This document shows positions 1-7,176 of a stretch of DNA of 26,642 nucleotides, one piece after another. The position numbers and the translations under genes were made by a program. Position 1 is the first letter of the stretch. Every line of letters begins with the position of its first letter. The stretch is from an uncultured euryarchaeote (GTDB taxonomy: Archaea; Thermoplasmatota; Poseidoniia; Poseidoniales; Poseidoniaceae), in NCBI GenBank assembly GCA_937897365.1, contig CALCOP010000217.1, positions 1-26,642 on the forward strand, written 5' to 3'. The notes beneath the pieces were generated by a model. It saw nothing but the letters and a program-made list of their open reading frames with translations. It did no database searches and was not told where the DNA came from.

Positions 1-1353
1 AGAAGTACTGAAGGTTCTATCAGCCTTGAATCCAAGACTTTGCAAGTTGTTGAAGCAAATCTCGACAAGGTCTATTCGACCACTGGCCTGCGTTCATATC
101 GCTCTCAAAAAGTGAATGCTACGTTGACGCTTACCAATAACGGTTCAGCTGACATCAATTTAATGCGAATCACTGATGATGTTCCAGGTTTGTTTGACGC
201 TCCAGATGTTTCAACGATGACAATTAAGGTCAACGGTAAAGAACTCGATGCTGAACAAATTAAGGCAGAAATCAACAGTGGAATCACTCTTGAAAAGACC
301 AACCGTTCCCCTGATGGCGATGGGCATACCATGACCGTCACAGTCGGTGCACGTGGACCTGTCGGACTCAAACCTGGCAAGAGCATGACCATCGAATACG
401 AGTTAGTTGCTCCCGATCCGTCGCCCGACAACTCGAACATTACCGCTCCAGCACGAACCGAATTTAGTGCTGAACGATATGGACCTGTTTGCACCGTTGA
501 TACAACCGAAGCTCCTGCAATCAGTGTCATTCACAACCGACGCGACTTCTCGTTTGGAAAGACGACACAAAAGATTGGTGGCAAGGGTCGTCACGAAGTG
601 CTGATTCTCTTCTCCAACGACGGAGATACTGCCCTGAAAGATGTAATTCTGAATGATATCATCCCTGAAAAGTTCGAAATTAAGGATTGGTTGATTCGAG
701 GAAACTCTGACAAGAGAGACGATTGTGAAATGAACACAGAAGTCGGTGAAGGGGGTACTCACATCACTTGGACAATTCCAATTGTCGAAAAGGGTGAACG
801 CTTGGAAGTCTCCTTTGAGATTCATGGCCCCGGTGTCATTGACGGCGAAGCAGGTAACCGATTCCACGGTGTCCACTTCGGTGATGAAGTCGAAACTGAA
901 GACATCGCACCTGCCGTTGAAGAAGAAGCTGCTGAAGAAGAAGCCGTTGCTGAGGAAGAAGCCGCTGAAGAAGAGGTTGAAATCAATGTCTCATGGAGAG
1001 AGGATGTCTTGCTTCGTGTAATGGCTGCTGCCAATATTGATGAAGCACTTCGTGATGAGTTTGTCGCACATGCCGTCAATTTTGACTCCGATAACAACGG
1101 ATACCTCAAGAAAGCCGAACTGCAAGATGCAGCAGATGCTTGGAATGCGAATCTAGAATCTGAAGAAACGGTTGAAGAAACAGTTGAAGAAGCTGTCGAA
1201 GAGACTGCAGAAGAAGCGTCATCAGATGAGGCTACCGAAGAAGTCGATTCTGAAGAAGCGGAGGCTGGGGCTGAAGAAAAGGCATGTCCTACTTGTAATG
1301 CAATGTGCGCTGCAGATGCAACATCTTGCCCAGTTTGTTTCTACACCTTCTAA
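1..1353 (+). CDS. Acidic beta-sandwich protein with EF-hand and C-terminal zinc ribbon (5' partial)
   Basis: The reading frame is open to the left edge, so the N-terminus lies outside the window; a TTG at 40 is only an internal possibility. Residues below are numbered from that TTG. Two stretches (about 20-135 and 165-275) look like DUF11/CARDB-type beta-sandwich repeats, with phrases such as TLTLTNNGSADI and LILFSNDGDTALKD. Runs of Glu/Ala follow at about 290-320 and 375-410. Between them, residues 349-360 form a canonical 12-residue EF-hand loop (D1, D3, N5, G6, E12). The C-terminus is a CPTC...CPVC zinc ribbon at 416-433. No signal peptide or membrane segment is visible in the part present. 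I do not recognise a named family for the whole protein; a scaffold whose conformation responds to calcium is conceivable but is only inference. It converges on the next gene with 31 bp between stop codons. Confidence 0.8.
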   Translation, partial: RSTEGSISLESKTLQVVEANLDKVYSTTGLRSYRSQKVNATLTLTNNGSADINLMRITDDVPGLFDAPDVSTMTIKVNGKELDAEQIKAEINSGITLEKTNRSPDGDGHTMTVTVGARGPVGLKPGKSMTIEYELVAPDPSPDNSNITAPARTEFSAERYGPVCTVDTTEAPAISVIHNRRDFSFGKTTQKIGGKGRHEVLILFSNDGDTALKDVILNDIIPEKFEIKDWLIRGNSDKRDDCEMNTEVGEGGTHITWTIPIVEKGERLEVSFEIHGPGVIDGEAGNRFHGVHFGDEVETEDIAPAVEEEAAEEEAVAEEEAAEEEVEINVSWREDVLLRVMAAANIDEALRDEFVAHAVNFDSDNNGYLKKAELQDAADAWNANLESEETVEETVEEAVEETAEEASSDEATEEVDSEEAEAGAEEKACPTCNAMCAADATSCPVCFYTF

Positions 1354-1384
1354 GTAAGGCGTTCAAAGTGATGTGCGAAAGCAC

Positions 1385-1804
1385 TTACTCTGGGAAGACC
1401 CACTGAGGCCAGTTTTCATTATCCGATGAATGACTTACGATCACCAGAATTGGTCGATTGACCTTCGAGAGAACCTCATCCAAAGAACTGAGTGTTGAAG
1501 GAGTGATGACGCCATCTCTCATATCAACGGCTAACCATGCTTCAGGATATTGACCCATCCATGCTTGAAGCTCGGCTTCGATTCCTTCAGGGGGTATTCC
1601 TTGTCGTACACTTGCAATGAAACCCCATCCGGGAGGACAACGACGTTCGGCATCCGTCCATAGGAATATGCGAGGATTTGTGCCAAGTCGTTGTAACTGT
1701 TCAGTTGCTTCATCTAATGTGACGCAGACTGGCCGATTCGGCATTGGCATGGGGACTGAGTGACGCCATGTCCGGTCCAAATCCAATGGGTCTCTGCGGC
1801 GCAT
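1385..1804 (-). CDS. Hypothetical protein, 139 aa
   Basis: I do not recognise this protein. It is soluble, with no signal peptide or membrane helix. Visible features are an Arg-rich, Pro-rich N-terminus, a WTDAERRCPPGWGF segment around residues 49-62, an amphipathic stretch (about 70-85) and a hydrophobic strand PILVIVSH near 117-124 that could be the core strand of an alpha/beta fold. It fills the whole interval between its neighbours, and the composition looks coding. Its ATG overlaps by 2 bp the most upstream possible ATG of the divergent DUF106 gene, which suggests that the DUF106 start lies further in. Moderately confident that it is a gene; function unknown. Confidence 0.65.
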   Translation of the reverse strand: MRRRDPLDLDRTWRHSVPMPMPNRPVCVTLDEATEQLQRLGTNPRIFLWTDAERRCPPGWGFIASVRQGIPPEGIEAELQAWMGQYPEAWLAVDMRDGVITPSTLSSLDEVLSKVNRPILVIVSHSSDNENWPQWVFPE

Positions 1805-1916
1805 GATAGTCCGATATTGTCACATCGTTTCAAACCCTCGGCGAGAATGGATGAAACGACATGTTGCTGAAAATTCAAAGCGAACCTTCATGCCCTCTAT
1901 GCACAGCCCTCTGTCT

Positions 1917-2834
1917 ATGTCCAGTGGGAATTCGCCCCCGCCACCGCAACCGCCAGGCGGCTCAATGCTGATGATGCTCGGAATAATGGTGTTGATGACA
2001 TTACTCATCATGAACCCAAGTATTCGTAATTCATTAGGTGATACAGCGGACCCGATTCTGTCACCTATCCTTCCCGAGGAAGCATATTTCGTATTCACTG
2101 TACTCATCTTAGGTAGTTTCTCAATGACCATGAACACAATTCTGAGGAATTTTTTCACGGACCCTATGGCGCAGGCGCACATCGGACATCGTCAAGGACA
2201 AGTCCGAAAAATGTTGAACGATGCACGAATGTCTCGTGACACTATTCTTCAAGAGAAGGCGACGACCCTTCAACAGCAAATGATGCCTGAACAATTGAAA
2301 GTTCAAATGGGCGCCATGAAACCGATGATGTTCACGATGATATTCATCATCGCAATCTTCGCATGGCTCACGATGGCTGTAGAAAATTTCCGAGTTGATT
2401 ACGTATCGTTACCTTGGGTATCTGAATGGAATTTACTTGAAGACAAATTCTTGTTCTTCCCCGCTTGGATTTGTGCCTACATTTGCATGAGCGCACCCCT
2501 TGGAAGGGTTATTGACCGTCACATCAAGCTGTTTCGCTACAGAAACCATCCTCTCGTCACTGCTGGCGATACACTCAAAGAACCACTGCTCCATTTGGTC
2601 GTGACGTCAAGCAGTTCCAAAGACAGCGATGCAAAACGCAGGAAACAACGTGGACAACGCAACTCGCAAAACAACCGTAAAAAAACAAAAACTTCGTTCA
2701 AAGATGACGCTTCAGAAGAGTCAGCGACCAGGGTTTCAGACTCAAATGAATGCCCTCAATGTGGACTGACCATGATTACAAGACTTGGTGCACGTAGCAG
2801 ACGTTGTGACGTTTGTCGTCACGAGTGGGTGTAG
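1917..2834 (+). CDS. DUF106 / EMC3-like membrane protein (Oxa1 superfamily) with C-terminal zinc ribbon
   Basis: Archaeal DUF106 proteins belong to the YidC/Oxa1/EMC3 superfamily and are thought to help insert membrane proteins. Four hydrophobic segments are visible, in M1803 numbering: about 55-70, 94-113, 174-192 and 218-237. A Gln/Met-rich, probably coiled-coil cytoplasmic hairpin lies between segments 2 and 3 (about 130-168). This is the expected layout. A basic low-complexity linker (KRRKQRGQRN... KKTKTS) then leads to a C-terminal CxxC...CxxC zinc ribbon (C317, C320, C335, C338), which I do not regard as part of the usual family. The frame is open from an ATG at 1803, but that overlaps the divergent gene. 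I chose the ATG at 1917, just before the Pro-rich N-terminus; 1851 and 1890 are alternatives, and no Shine-Dalgarno decides. It is followed after 2 bp by cmk, the order found in many euryarchaeal secY operons. Confidence 0.85.
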   Translation: MSSGNSPPPPQPPGGSMLMMLGIMVLMTLLIMNPSIRNSLGDTADPILSPILPEEAYFVFTVLILGSFSMTMNTILRNFFTDPMAQAHIGHRQGQVRKMLNDARMSRDTILQEKATTLQQQMMPEQLKVQMGAMKPMMFTMIFIIAIFAWLTMAVENFRVDYVSLPWVSEWNLLEDKFLFFPAWICAYICMSAPLGRVIDRHIKLFRYRNHPLVTAGDTLKEPLLHLVVTSSSSKDSDAKRRKQRGQRNSQNNRKKTKTSFKDDASEESATRVSDSNECPQCGLTMITRLGARSRRCDVCRHEWV

Positions 2835-2836
2835 AG

Positions 2837-3373
2837 ATGACACGCATCACCGTTTCAGGTCACCCTGGAAGCGGAACCAGCACATTGGTTCGAGGCCTCA
2901 TCGAACACTTTGGATGGACCGCACTTAACGGGGGTGATGTTTTCCGAAGTGAAGCTGCCCGTCGAGAAATGAGCTTACAAGAATTTGGTGAATTGTGTAA
3001 GCAAGACCTCGAAGTTGATCGCAACCTCGACAAACTTCTCCAAGAAAAAATGCTTGAAGATTCTGCAGATATTGTTGAATCACGCCTGGCCGGATGGTGG
3101 GCATACAGATTAGAGATTCCCTGTGTCCGCCTATGGCTGGAAGTCGATGAAATGGAACGGGCAAAGCGCGTATCTCATCGCGAAGACATTTCTATAGAAC
3201 GGGCGCTTGAGGAAAATAAAAAGCGTTCATCTGTCGATGCTGAGCGGTTTTTGGAATTGTATCAACTCCTGCCTGAACAGCGTGAACCCTATACCTCATT
3301 ACTTGACGCAACAAACCTTGGCAGCGAAGAAGTACTCGCTGCTGCCATCACTATTTTGGAGGAATCACTGTGA
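2837..3373 (+). CDS. cmk: Cytidylate kinase (archaeal type)
   Basis: Transfers the ATP gamma-phosphate to CMP/dCMP in pyrimidine nucleotide metabolism. The start ATG lies 2 bp after the DUF106 stop and places the P-loop (GHPGSGTST, residues 8-16) at the extreme N-terminus, as in archaeal Cmk. The lid and substrate region includes a SRLAGWWA motif near residues 81-88, the conserved sensing arginine region of archaeal Cmk/adenylate-kinase-like folds, and a later REDIS segment. Length is 178 aa, normal for the short archaeal form. Its stop codon overlaps the GTG start of truB (GTGA), so translation is probably coupled. An in-frame ATG at 2813 lies inside the DUF106 gene and is unlikely to be the start. 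Confidence 0.92.
   Translation: MTRITVSGHPGSGTSTLVRGLIEHFGWTALNGGDVFRSEAARREMSLQEFGELCKQDLEVDRNLDKLLQEKMLEDSADIVESRLAGWWAYRLEIPCVRLWLEVDEMERAKRVSHREDISIERALEENKKRSSVDAERFLELYQLLPEQREPYTSLLDATNLGSEEVLAAAITILEESL
3358..3362 (+). promoter_or_regulatory. Shine-Dalgarno of truB
   Basis: GGAGG within the end of cmk, 7 nt before the GTG at 3370. It supports the non-ATG start and coupling to cmk. Confidence 0.7.
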
Positions 3374-4338
3374 AACAGCACATTCTTGATGCAGACGCTT
3401 CTACGAATCCCTCGATTGGAGGAATACCGGATTCACGAGATGTCATGGAACGACTTGCATCTGGATTCATTCTTTTGGATAAACCTGCAGGCCCGACATC
3501 CCACCAACTCGCCTCATGGGCTCGTGACTTGTTCGGACTCGAACGATTGGGTCATGGTGGAACACTTGACCCATTTGCAACCGGAGTTCTCCCTTTAATG
3601 GCTGGAAAGGCTATGAAATTAACAAAGAAGATACTGACTCACAAAAAAACCTACATCTGCGTATTCAGGTTTGCAACCGCCCCGGATCAAGAGCGGTTGG
3701 AAGAAGTCATGAAAAAACTCACAGGAAGGGTCTACAATGTCCCTCCGGAGGTCTCGGCGGTAAAGGTGCAAGTACGAACACGTAAAATCTACACCTTTGA
3801 GAATATCGAAGTCAAAGGCAATGATATGATTGCTCGTGTTCATTGTGAGGCCGGTACATACATTCGAACAATCGCTCGAGATATGGGATTACTGCTCGAC
3901 ATGAAAGTTCAGTTGAAAGAGCTGAGGAGAGAGACTTCTGGGGTATTCACACTCGATGATTGCATCACTATGCAAGAACTCGCTGATGCGATATGGTTGT
4001 GGAAGGAATGTGACCAACCTCAAGCACTCCTTCGTGTAATCCATCCGATTGAGAAATTGTTGCTCGACTTACCATCTGCAACTGTCAAAGATAGTGCAGC
4101 TGCTGCTCTTGCCCACGGTGCACCTCTACTCCGTCCTGGAATTGTCAATATTCAGTCCGACATAAAAGCTGGAAAGCAAGTGATGATTGAAACTCTCAAG
4201 GGTGAGGCAGTTGGAATTGTAACGCTCACGCAGAGCAGTAATGAAATCGCCACACTAAGTGAAGGTGAAGTCGCACGACCGAGTATGGTCTTGCTCGATG
4301 AAGGATTATATCCTCGCCGCTGGAAGTCTCCAGAGTGA
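3370..4338 (+). CDS. truB: tRNA/rRNA pseudouridine synthase TruB/Cbf5 family
   Basis: Archaeal Cbf5 is the catalytic subunit of H/ACA guide-RNA pseudouridylation complexes and can also make Psi55 in tRNA. The catalytic motif GGTLDPFATGVLP is present with nucleophile Asp67. Other family blocks are LDKPAGPTSH (36-45), KTYIC (95-99), the EAGTYIRTIARD segment near 160-171, and a C-terminal PUA domain (about 235-312) ending in an ARPSMVLLDEGLYPR motif. At 322 aa it has normal Cbf5 length. The GTG start is backed by a GGAGG Shine-Dalgarno and the 4-bp overlap with cmk. A ribosomal protein gene often sits between cmk and truB in other euryarchaea; here there is none. Confidence 0.93.
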   Translation: MKQHILDADASTNPSIGGIPDSRDVMERLASGFILLDKPAGPTSHQLASWARDLFGLERLGHGGTLDPFATGVLPLMAGKAMKLTKKILTHKKTYICVFRFATAPDQERLEEVMKKLTGRVYNVPPEVSAVKVQVRTRKIYTFENIEVKGNDMIARVHCEAGTYIRTIARDMGLLLDMKVQLKELRRETSGVFTLDDCITMQELADAIWLWKECDQPQALLRVIHPIEKLLLDLPSATVKDSAAAALAHGAPLLRPGIVNIQSDIKAGKQVMIETLKGEAVGIVTLTQSSNEIATLSEGEVARPSMVLLDEGLYPRRWKSPE

Positions 4339-4463
4339 GTTATATCGATTCTTAAGCTTCAACGTATTCTTCGTAAATGTATTCTTCTGTTTCTATTCGT
4401 ATTTTCAATACTGACATGATTCCCACATCCACTTTGTCAACAGGTGTTGAACGGCCCCCACGG

Positions 4464-4560
4464 CCTCAAAGCAAGTTTTTGTGAGACGGTCTCCCTATGA
4501 ACTTTGAGGGTGTTTTTCGCGTTATCCGTCATCACGGATTGTATTGCACGATTCATGCAA
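4464..4560. other. Cluster of inverted repeats in a convergent spacer
   Basis: The spacer 4339-4572 between two gene 3' ends has no convincing gene but holds four exact inverted repeats. CCTCAAAG (4464-4471) pairs with CTTTGAGG (4502-4509). Between these arms lies the near-palindrome GAGAC-G-GTCTC. ATCCGT-CATC-ACGGAT (4524-4539) is a tight 6-bp, 4-nt-loop hairpin. TTGCA...TGCAA spans 4544-4560. Two T5 runs (4475-4479 and 4513-4517) could help end the truB transcript. This could be bidirectional termination structure or a small structured RNA; the sequence alone does not decide. Confidence 0.5.
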
Positions 4561-4569
4561 AAGAAAAAA
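4559..4569 (-). terminator. T-rich terminator tract after the 799-aa gene
   Basis: Read on the minus strand, a T6 run followed by C and T4 lies 4 to 14 nt past the stop codon of the 799-aa gene. Archaeal RNA polymerase terminates intrinsically at such T tracts. Confidence 0.45.
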
Positions 4570-4572
4570 CAA

Positions 4573-6972
4573 TCACTCAACTTTTTTGATTTTGGCCGGT
4601 GTCAAAAAGATGAAAACACCTACAATTGCGAATAATGCAAGAGCGGTGAGGCTCCAAAATATTCCATCCGAAATTTGGTTTGAGCTCGATTGGTCGCTGT
4701 TTGATGAAAGAGCAGGCTCTATCGCAACAGCTAACGCCGCATCATTATTGTCTTCTTGTCCTTCTGCAATTTCCATCCCTCGATCGATAATCGCTCTAAA
4801 TTGAACCTGTTCTTTATCCTCAGGAACTTGCCAATCACATGTGATGTAGGCAACAGTGCCCGGTTGAAGCATTGGGAGTGTCTCGAAATCAATCAGTTCT
4901 GAGTTTACTTCACAACGGACAGAGATCAGGGTCGCCTCTGCTTGACCGATGTTACGTATCAGCACACGAACAGGAACAATATCTCCTGCTCGAATTTCAT
5001 CACTGCCAACATCTATCTCTTCAACATATAAGTCTGGTAAAGCAAGTACTTCGAGGTCTAATATACGCTCATCGCATGAGGTCTGATCACATAATGAAAT
5101 CAAAACAGATGTGAAACCAGGGCTGGGTGCATTTACAGTGATTGTTTTGTTCACAACATCAACAACTGCCCATGAGCGATTCGTGGATGCAGTTAACCCC
5201 GTAGAATCAACATCAGAATAGTCGAAAGAGAGTACGGTTGGCATTGAGAGTTCGACCGGCACAAGTGATTGGAACTCTTGCAAAAGTGGTGAATCATCCA
5301 CAGTTTGAACGTGAACCAGAAATTGTTCAGTCCATGTATTTCCGGCTACATCTGTGACGGTCGTTTGAATTGTTGCTTGCCCAGAGGATTCAGGTTGAAG
5401 CGATAAGCGAATATCACCTTCTGTGAGGTCGACGACGACAAGGTCCGGGTTCGAATTTGTGAAGGTGACTTGAAGATTCTCATATGCAGTTCTATCATCA
5501 GTACACCGATACAAGAACGGCAAGATTCTGCCACCTCCATCTTCAGTCAAGGATTGTTCACCAACTGGAACGCATACAGGGTCTTCATCCCACTCAATTT
5601 CATATCCGCCAGCGACAGACATCGACGTAATTTCAAATGCTGTTGTACTTGCATTACCGCTGGAATCCCAAGTAAACCACGATTTGAGTTCGACTTTGAT
5701 TGAAGTATCACCTTCTGCCATATGCTTTCCAATCGGGAACGAAAGGGCCAGAGAGGGCGACAATTCAACCGGTTGATTTGTTACAAGTTCATCATTGACA
5801 AACAAGAGCCATCGTGAATAATTCGTATCAAGACCATCGACATCACCGAAAATGCGACCTTGCAAAGTAAGCGTAGGGTCGTTGATGTCAACAGTCACCG
5901 TAGAAATACAGGCATCGATTGTCGAAAGCCGCAATTTCGAGAAAGCATGGTTCGGAAGAAGCATGTGTTCATTCATTGGAGCAAAATCTGAAAATGTCAC
6001 CCCGTCATCAGAAAACGCATACTCGAGGATGACATCATCAAGAGATTCGTTTTGCAGAGTAAAATGCGCCCTTCCAATACGTTGACCAGGAGGAGTTGCA
6101 ATAATTTCACTGGTCCAAACGCCGGTTGAACCGGGAGTACTTGATTGAAGACCACATGACGAAAGGGCCATGTTATCTGATGTTCCAAGAGTCAAGTCAA
6201 GGCCGAATAAAGGCATTTCATGACCACTGAATTGGGCGAGAGCAGAACCGTATTCACCACCATACCACGGTGTTTTCATGACGACTTGCATGCCCACTGC
6301 ATCAACATTCAATTGAGAATCGTCGGTCGAGCCAACCGAGACATAATCGAGTGTGAGAATTGCATTTTGAATCATGTCCCAATCCCAGTTCGCTAATTGA
6401 GATATGTTGTATGACCAAGCATTATCAAGGTAATTCAGTGCCCCTTGGGTATTCGAAAAAGTCGTCAATGGTTCGTAATATTGCCCGTTATCATAGTTGA
6501 TTGAGAAACGTACCGAATCTTCATACAGAGGATCGGGGACAGAACAAGCGACAACGACATTGACTGACAGAACCTCATACCCTGTCGAGCCAAATGCATT
6601 GAACGATGACAATTGTATCTCAGGGCCCGTAGACCACGAAACCGCTCCGTCCGGAGTGCCCAAGGAATTGTTGGAATCTGTGGGTGAAGTTTGCGCCCAA
6701 AAAGTCATTGAATCTTGGTTCATTGGTCGCTGGTGAACCATTGTTAAGCGCTGGTCGGCAACCATAACATCAGTGTAGGTTGCGGAGGTTTCAGAAAAAG
6801 AGGTGAGCGCCCCTAATGTCCAATTCGAAGGTTGAGAAAAATCTCCTTCAGGAAAGAGATCGACATTTCTGGTTTCATGAACAGAACGTGCTGAAACTGC
6901 GCTGTAGGGGGCAAGAAGAAGCACGAAAAGAAGCAAAAATGAGGTCAGAACTCTTACTTTGAAACTCCGCAT
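4573..6972 (-). CDS. Secreted, membrane-anchored surface protein with CARDB domain, 799 aa
   Basis: Residues 1-29 are a classic Sec signal peptide: basic MRSFKVR, a leucine-rich core, then a SAVSARS cleavage region. A long beta-rich, Asn/Ser/Thr-rich extracellular region follows. At about 500-560 there is a cadherin-like/Ig-like stretch with TVTDVAGNTW. A CARDB domain occupies about 644-745, starting PDLYVEEIDVG and ending near EDNND. A Ser-rich linker leads to a C-terminal membrane helix (about 770-790) and a short basic tail, KIKKVE. The tail is anchor-like, but no PGF-type or PEP-type sorting motif is obvious before the helix. The protein is probably displayed on the cell surface for adhesion or polymer binding; no catalytic motif was seen. 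It stands alone, with its 5' region facing tRNA-His. Confidence 0.8.
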   Translation of the reverse strand: MRSFKVRVLTSFLLLFVLLLAPYSAVSARSVHETRNVDLFPEGDFSQPSNWTLGALTSFSETSATYTDVMVADQRLTMVHQRPMNQDSMTFWAQTSPTDSNNSLGTPDGAVSWSTGPEIQLSSFNAFGSTGYEVLSVNVVVACSVPDPLYEDSVRFSINYDNGQYYEPLTTFSNTQGALNYLDNAWSYNISQLANWDWDMIQNAILTLDYVSVGSTDDSQLNVDAVGMQVVMKTPWYGGEYGSALAQFSGHEMPLFGLDLTLGTSDNMALSSCGLQSSTPGSTGVWTSEIIATPPGQRIGRAHFTLQNESLDDVILEYAFSDDGVTFSDFAPMNEHMLLPNHAFSKLRLSTIDACISTVTVDINDPTLTLQGRIFGDVDGLDTNYSRWLLFVNDELVTNQPVELSPSLALSFPIGKHMAEGDTSIKVELKSWFTWDSSGNASTTAFEITSMSVAGGYEIEWDEDPVCVPVGEQSLTEDGGGRILPFLYRCTDDRTAYENLQVTFTNSNPDLVVVDLTEGDIRLSLQPESSGQATIQTTVTDVAGNTWTEQFLVHVQTVDDSPLLQEFQSLVPVELSMPTVLSFDYSDVDSTGLTASTNRSWAVVDVVNKTITVNAPSPGFTSVLISLCDQTSCDERILDLEVLALPDLYVEEIDVGSDEIRAGDIVPVRVLIRNIGQAEATLISVRCEVNSELIDFETLPMLQPGTVAYITCDWQVPEDKEQVQFRAIIDRGMEIAEGQEDNNDAALAVAIEPALSSNSDQSSSNQISDGIFWSLTALALFAIVGVFIFLTPAKIKKVE

Positions 6973-7041
6973 GTAGAGATGAGGCTATCGAATACACTTG
7001 AAGAAGAGGGTCTTTCGTTTGATTTCTTCGGCATTTACGCA

Positions 7042-7055
7042 CAGGGTGTCCCCTG
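7042..7055. repeat. Small inverted repeat upstream of tRNA-His
   Basis: CAGGG-TGTC-CCCTG, a 5-bp stem with a 4-nt loop in the 128-bp spacer between the divergent surface-protein gene and tRNA-His. It could be an operator or chance. I see no strong TATA box for either gene here; the best candidate for the tRNA is an AT-rich GAAATACC near 7065-7072. Confidence 0.25.
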
Positions 7056-7100
7056 CGGATTGTTGAAATACCAAGCGCATAACGGCAACTTACCTCTCAT

Positions 7101-7173
7101 GGCTGTGATGGTGTAGGGGTTAGCACGGCAGATTGTGGTTCTGCCAGCCCGAGTTCGATTCTCGGTCACGGCC
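7101..7173 (+). tRNA. tRNA-His (anticodon GTG)
   Basis: Full cloverleaf. Acceptor stem 7102-7108 pairs with 7166-7172. The anticodon stem is GCAGA/TCTGC (7128-7132/7140-7144) around loop TTGTGGT, with anticodon GTG at 7135-7137. The T stem is CCGAG/CTCGG (7149-7153/7161-7165) with loop TTCGATT. The extra 5' G at 7101 and the C at 7173 are the G-1 and C73 identity pair of tRNA-His, so G-1 is genome-encoded. The 3' CCA is not encoded (CCT follows). No intron. A T-rich stretch (7176-7185) just after it may end transcription and overlaps the end of ribA on the other strand. Confidence 0.95.
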
Positions 7174-7176
7174 CCT

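Noticed and set aside
403..876. Long minus-strand open frame opposite the first gene
   Set aside because: Entirely antisense to a protein with clear domains; composition is that of a mirrored frame, with no ribosome site or family signal.
900..985. GAAGAAG-rich stretch as a microsatellite or repeat element
   Set aside because: It encodes the Glu/Ala-rich segment in frame with mixed codons, so it is low-complexity coding sequence rather than a DNA repeat.
4352..4417. Minus-strand 21-aa frame (MSVLKIRIETEEYIYEEYVEA) in the convergent spacer
   Set aside because: Very short, no ribosome site and no known family; acidic composition is suggestive but not enough to call a gene.
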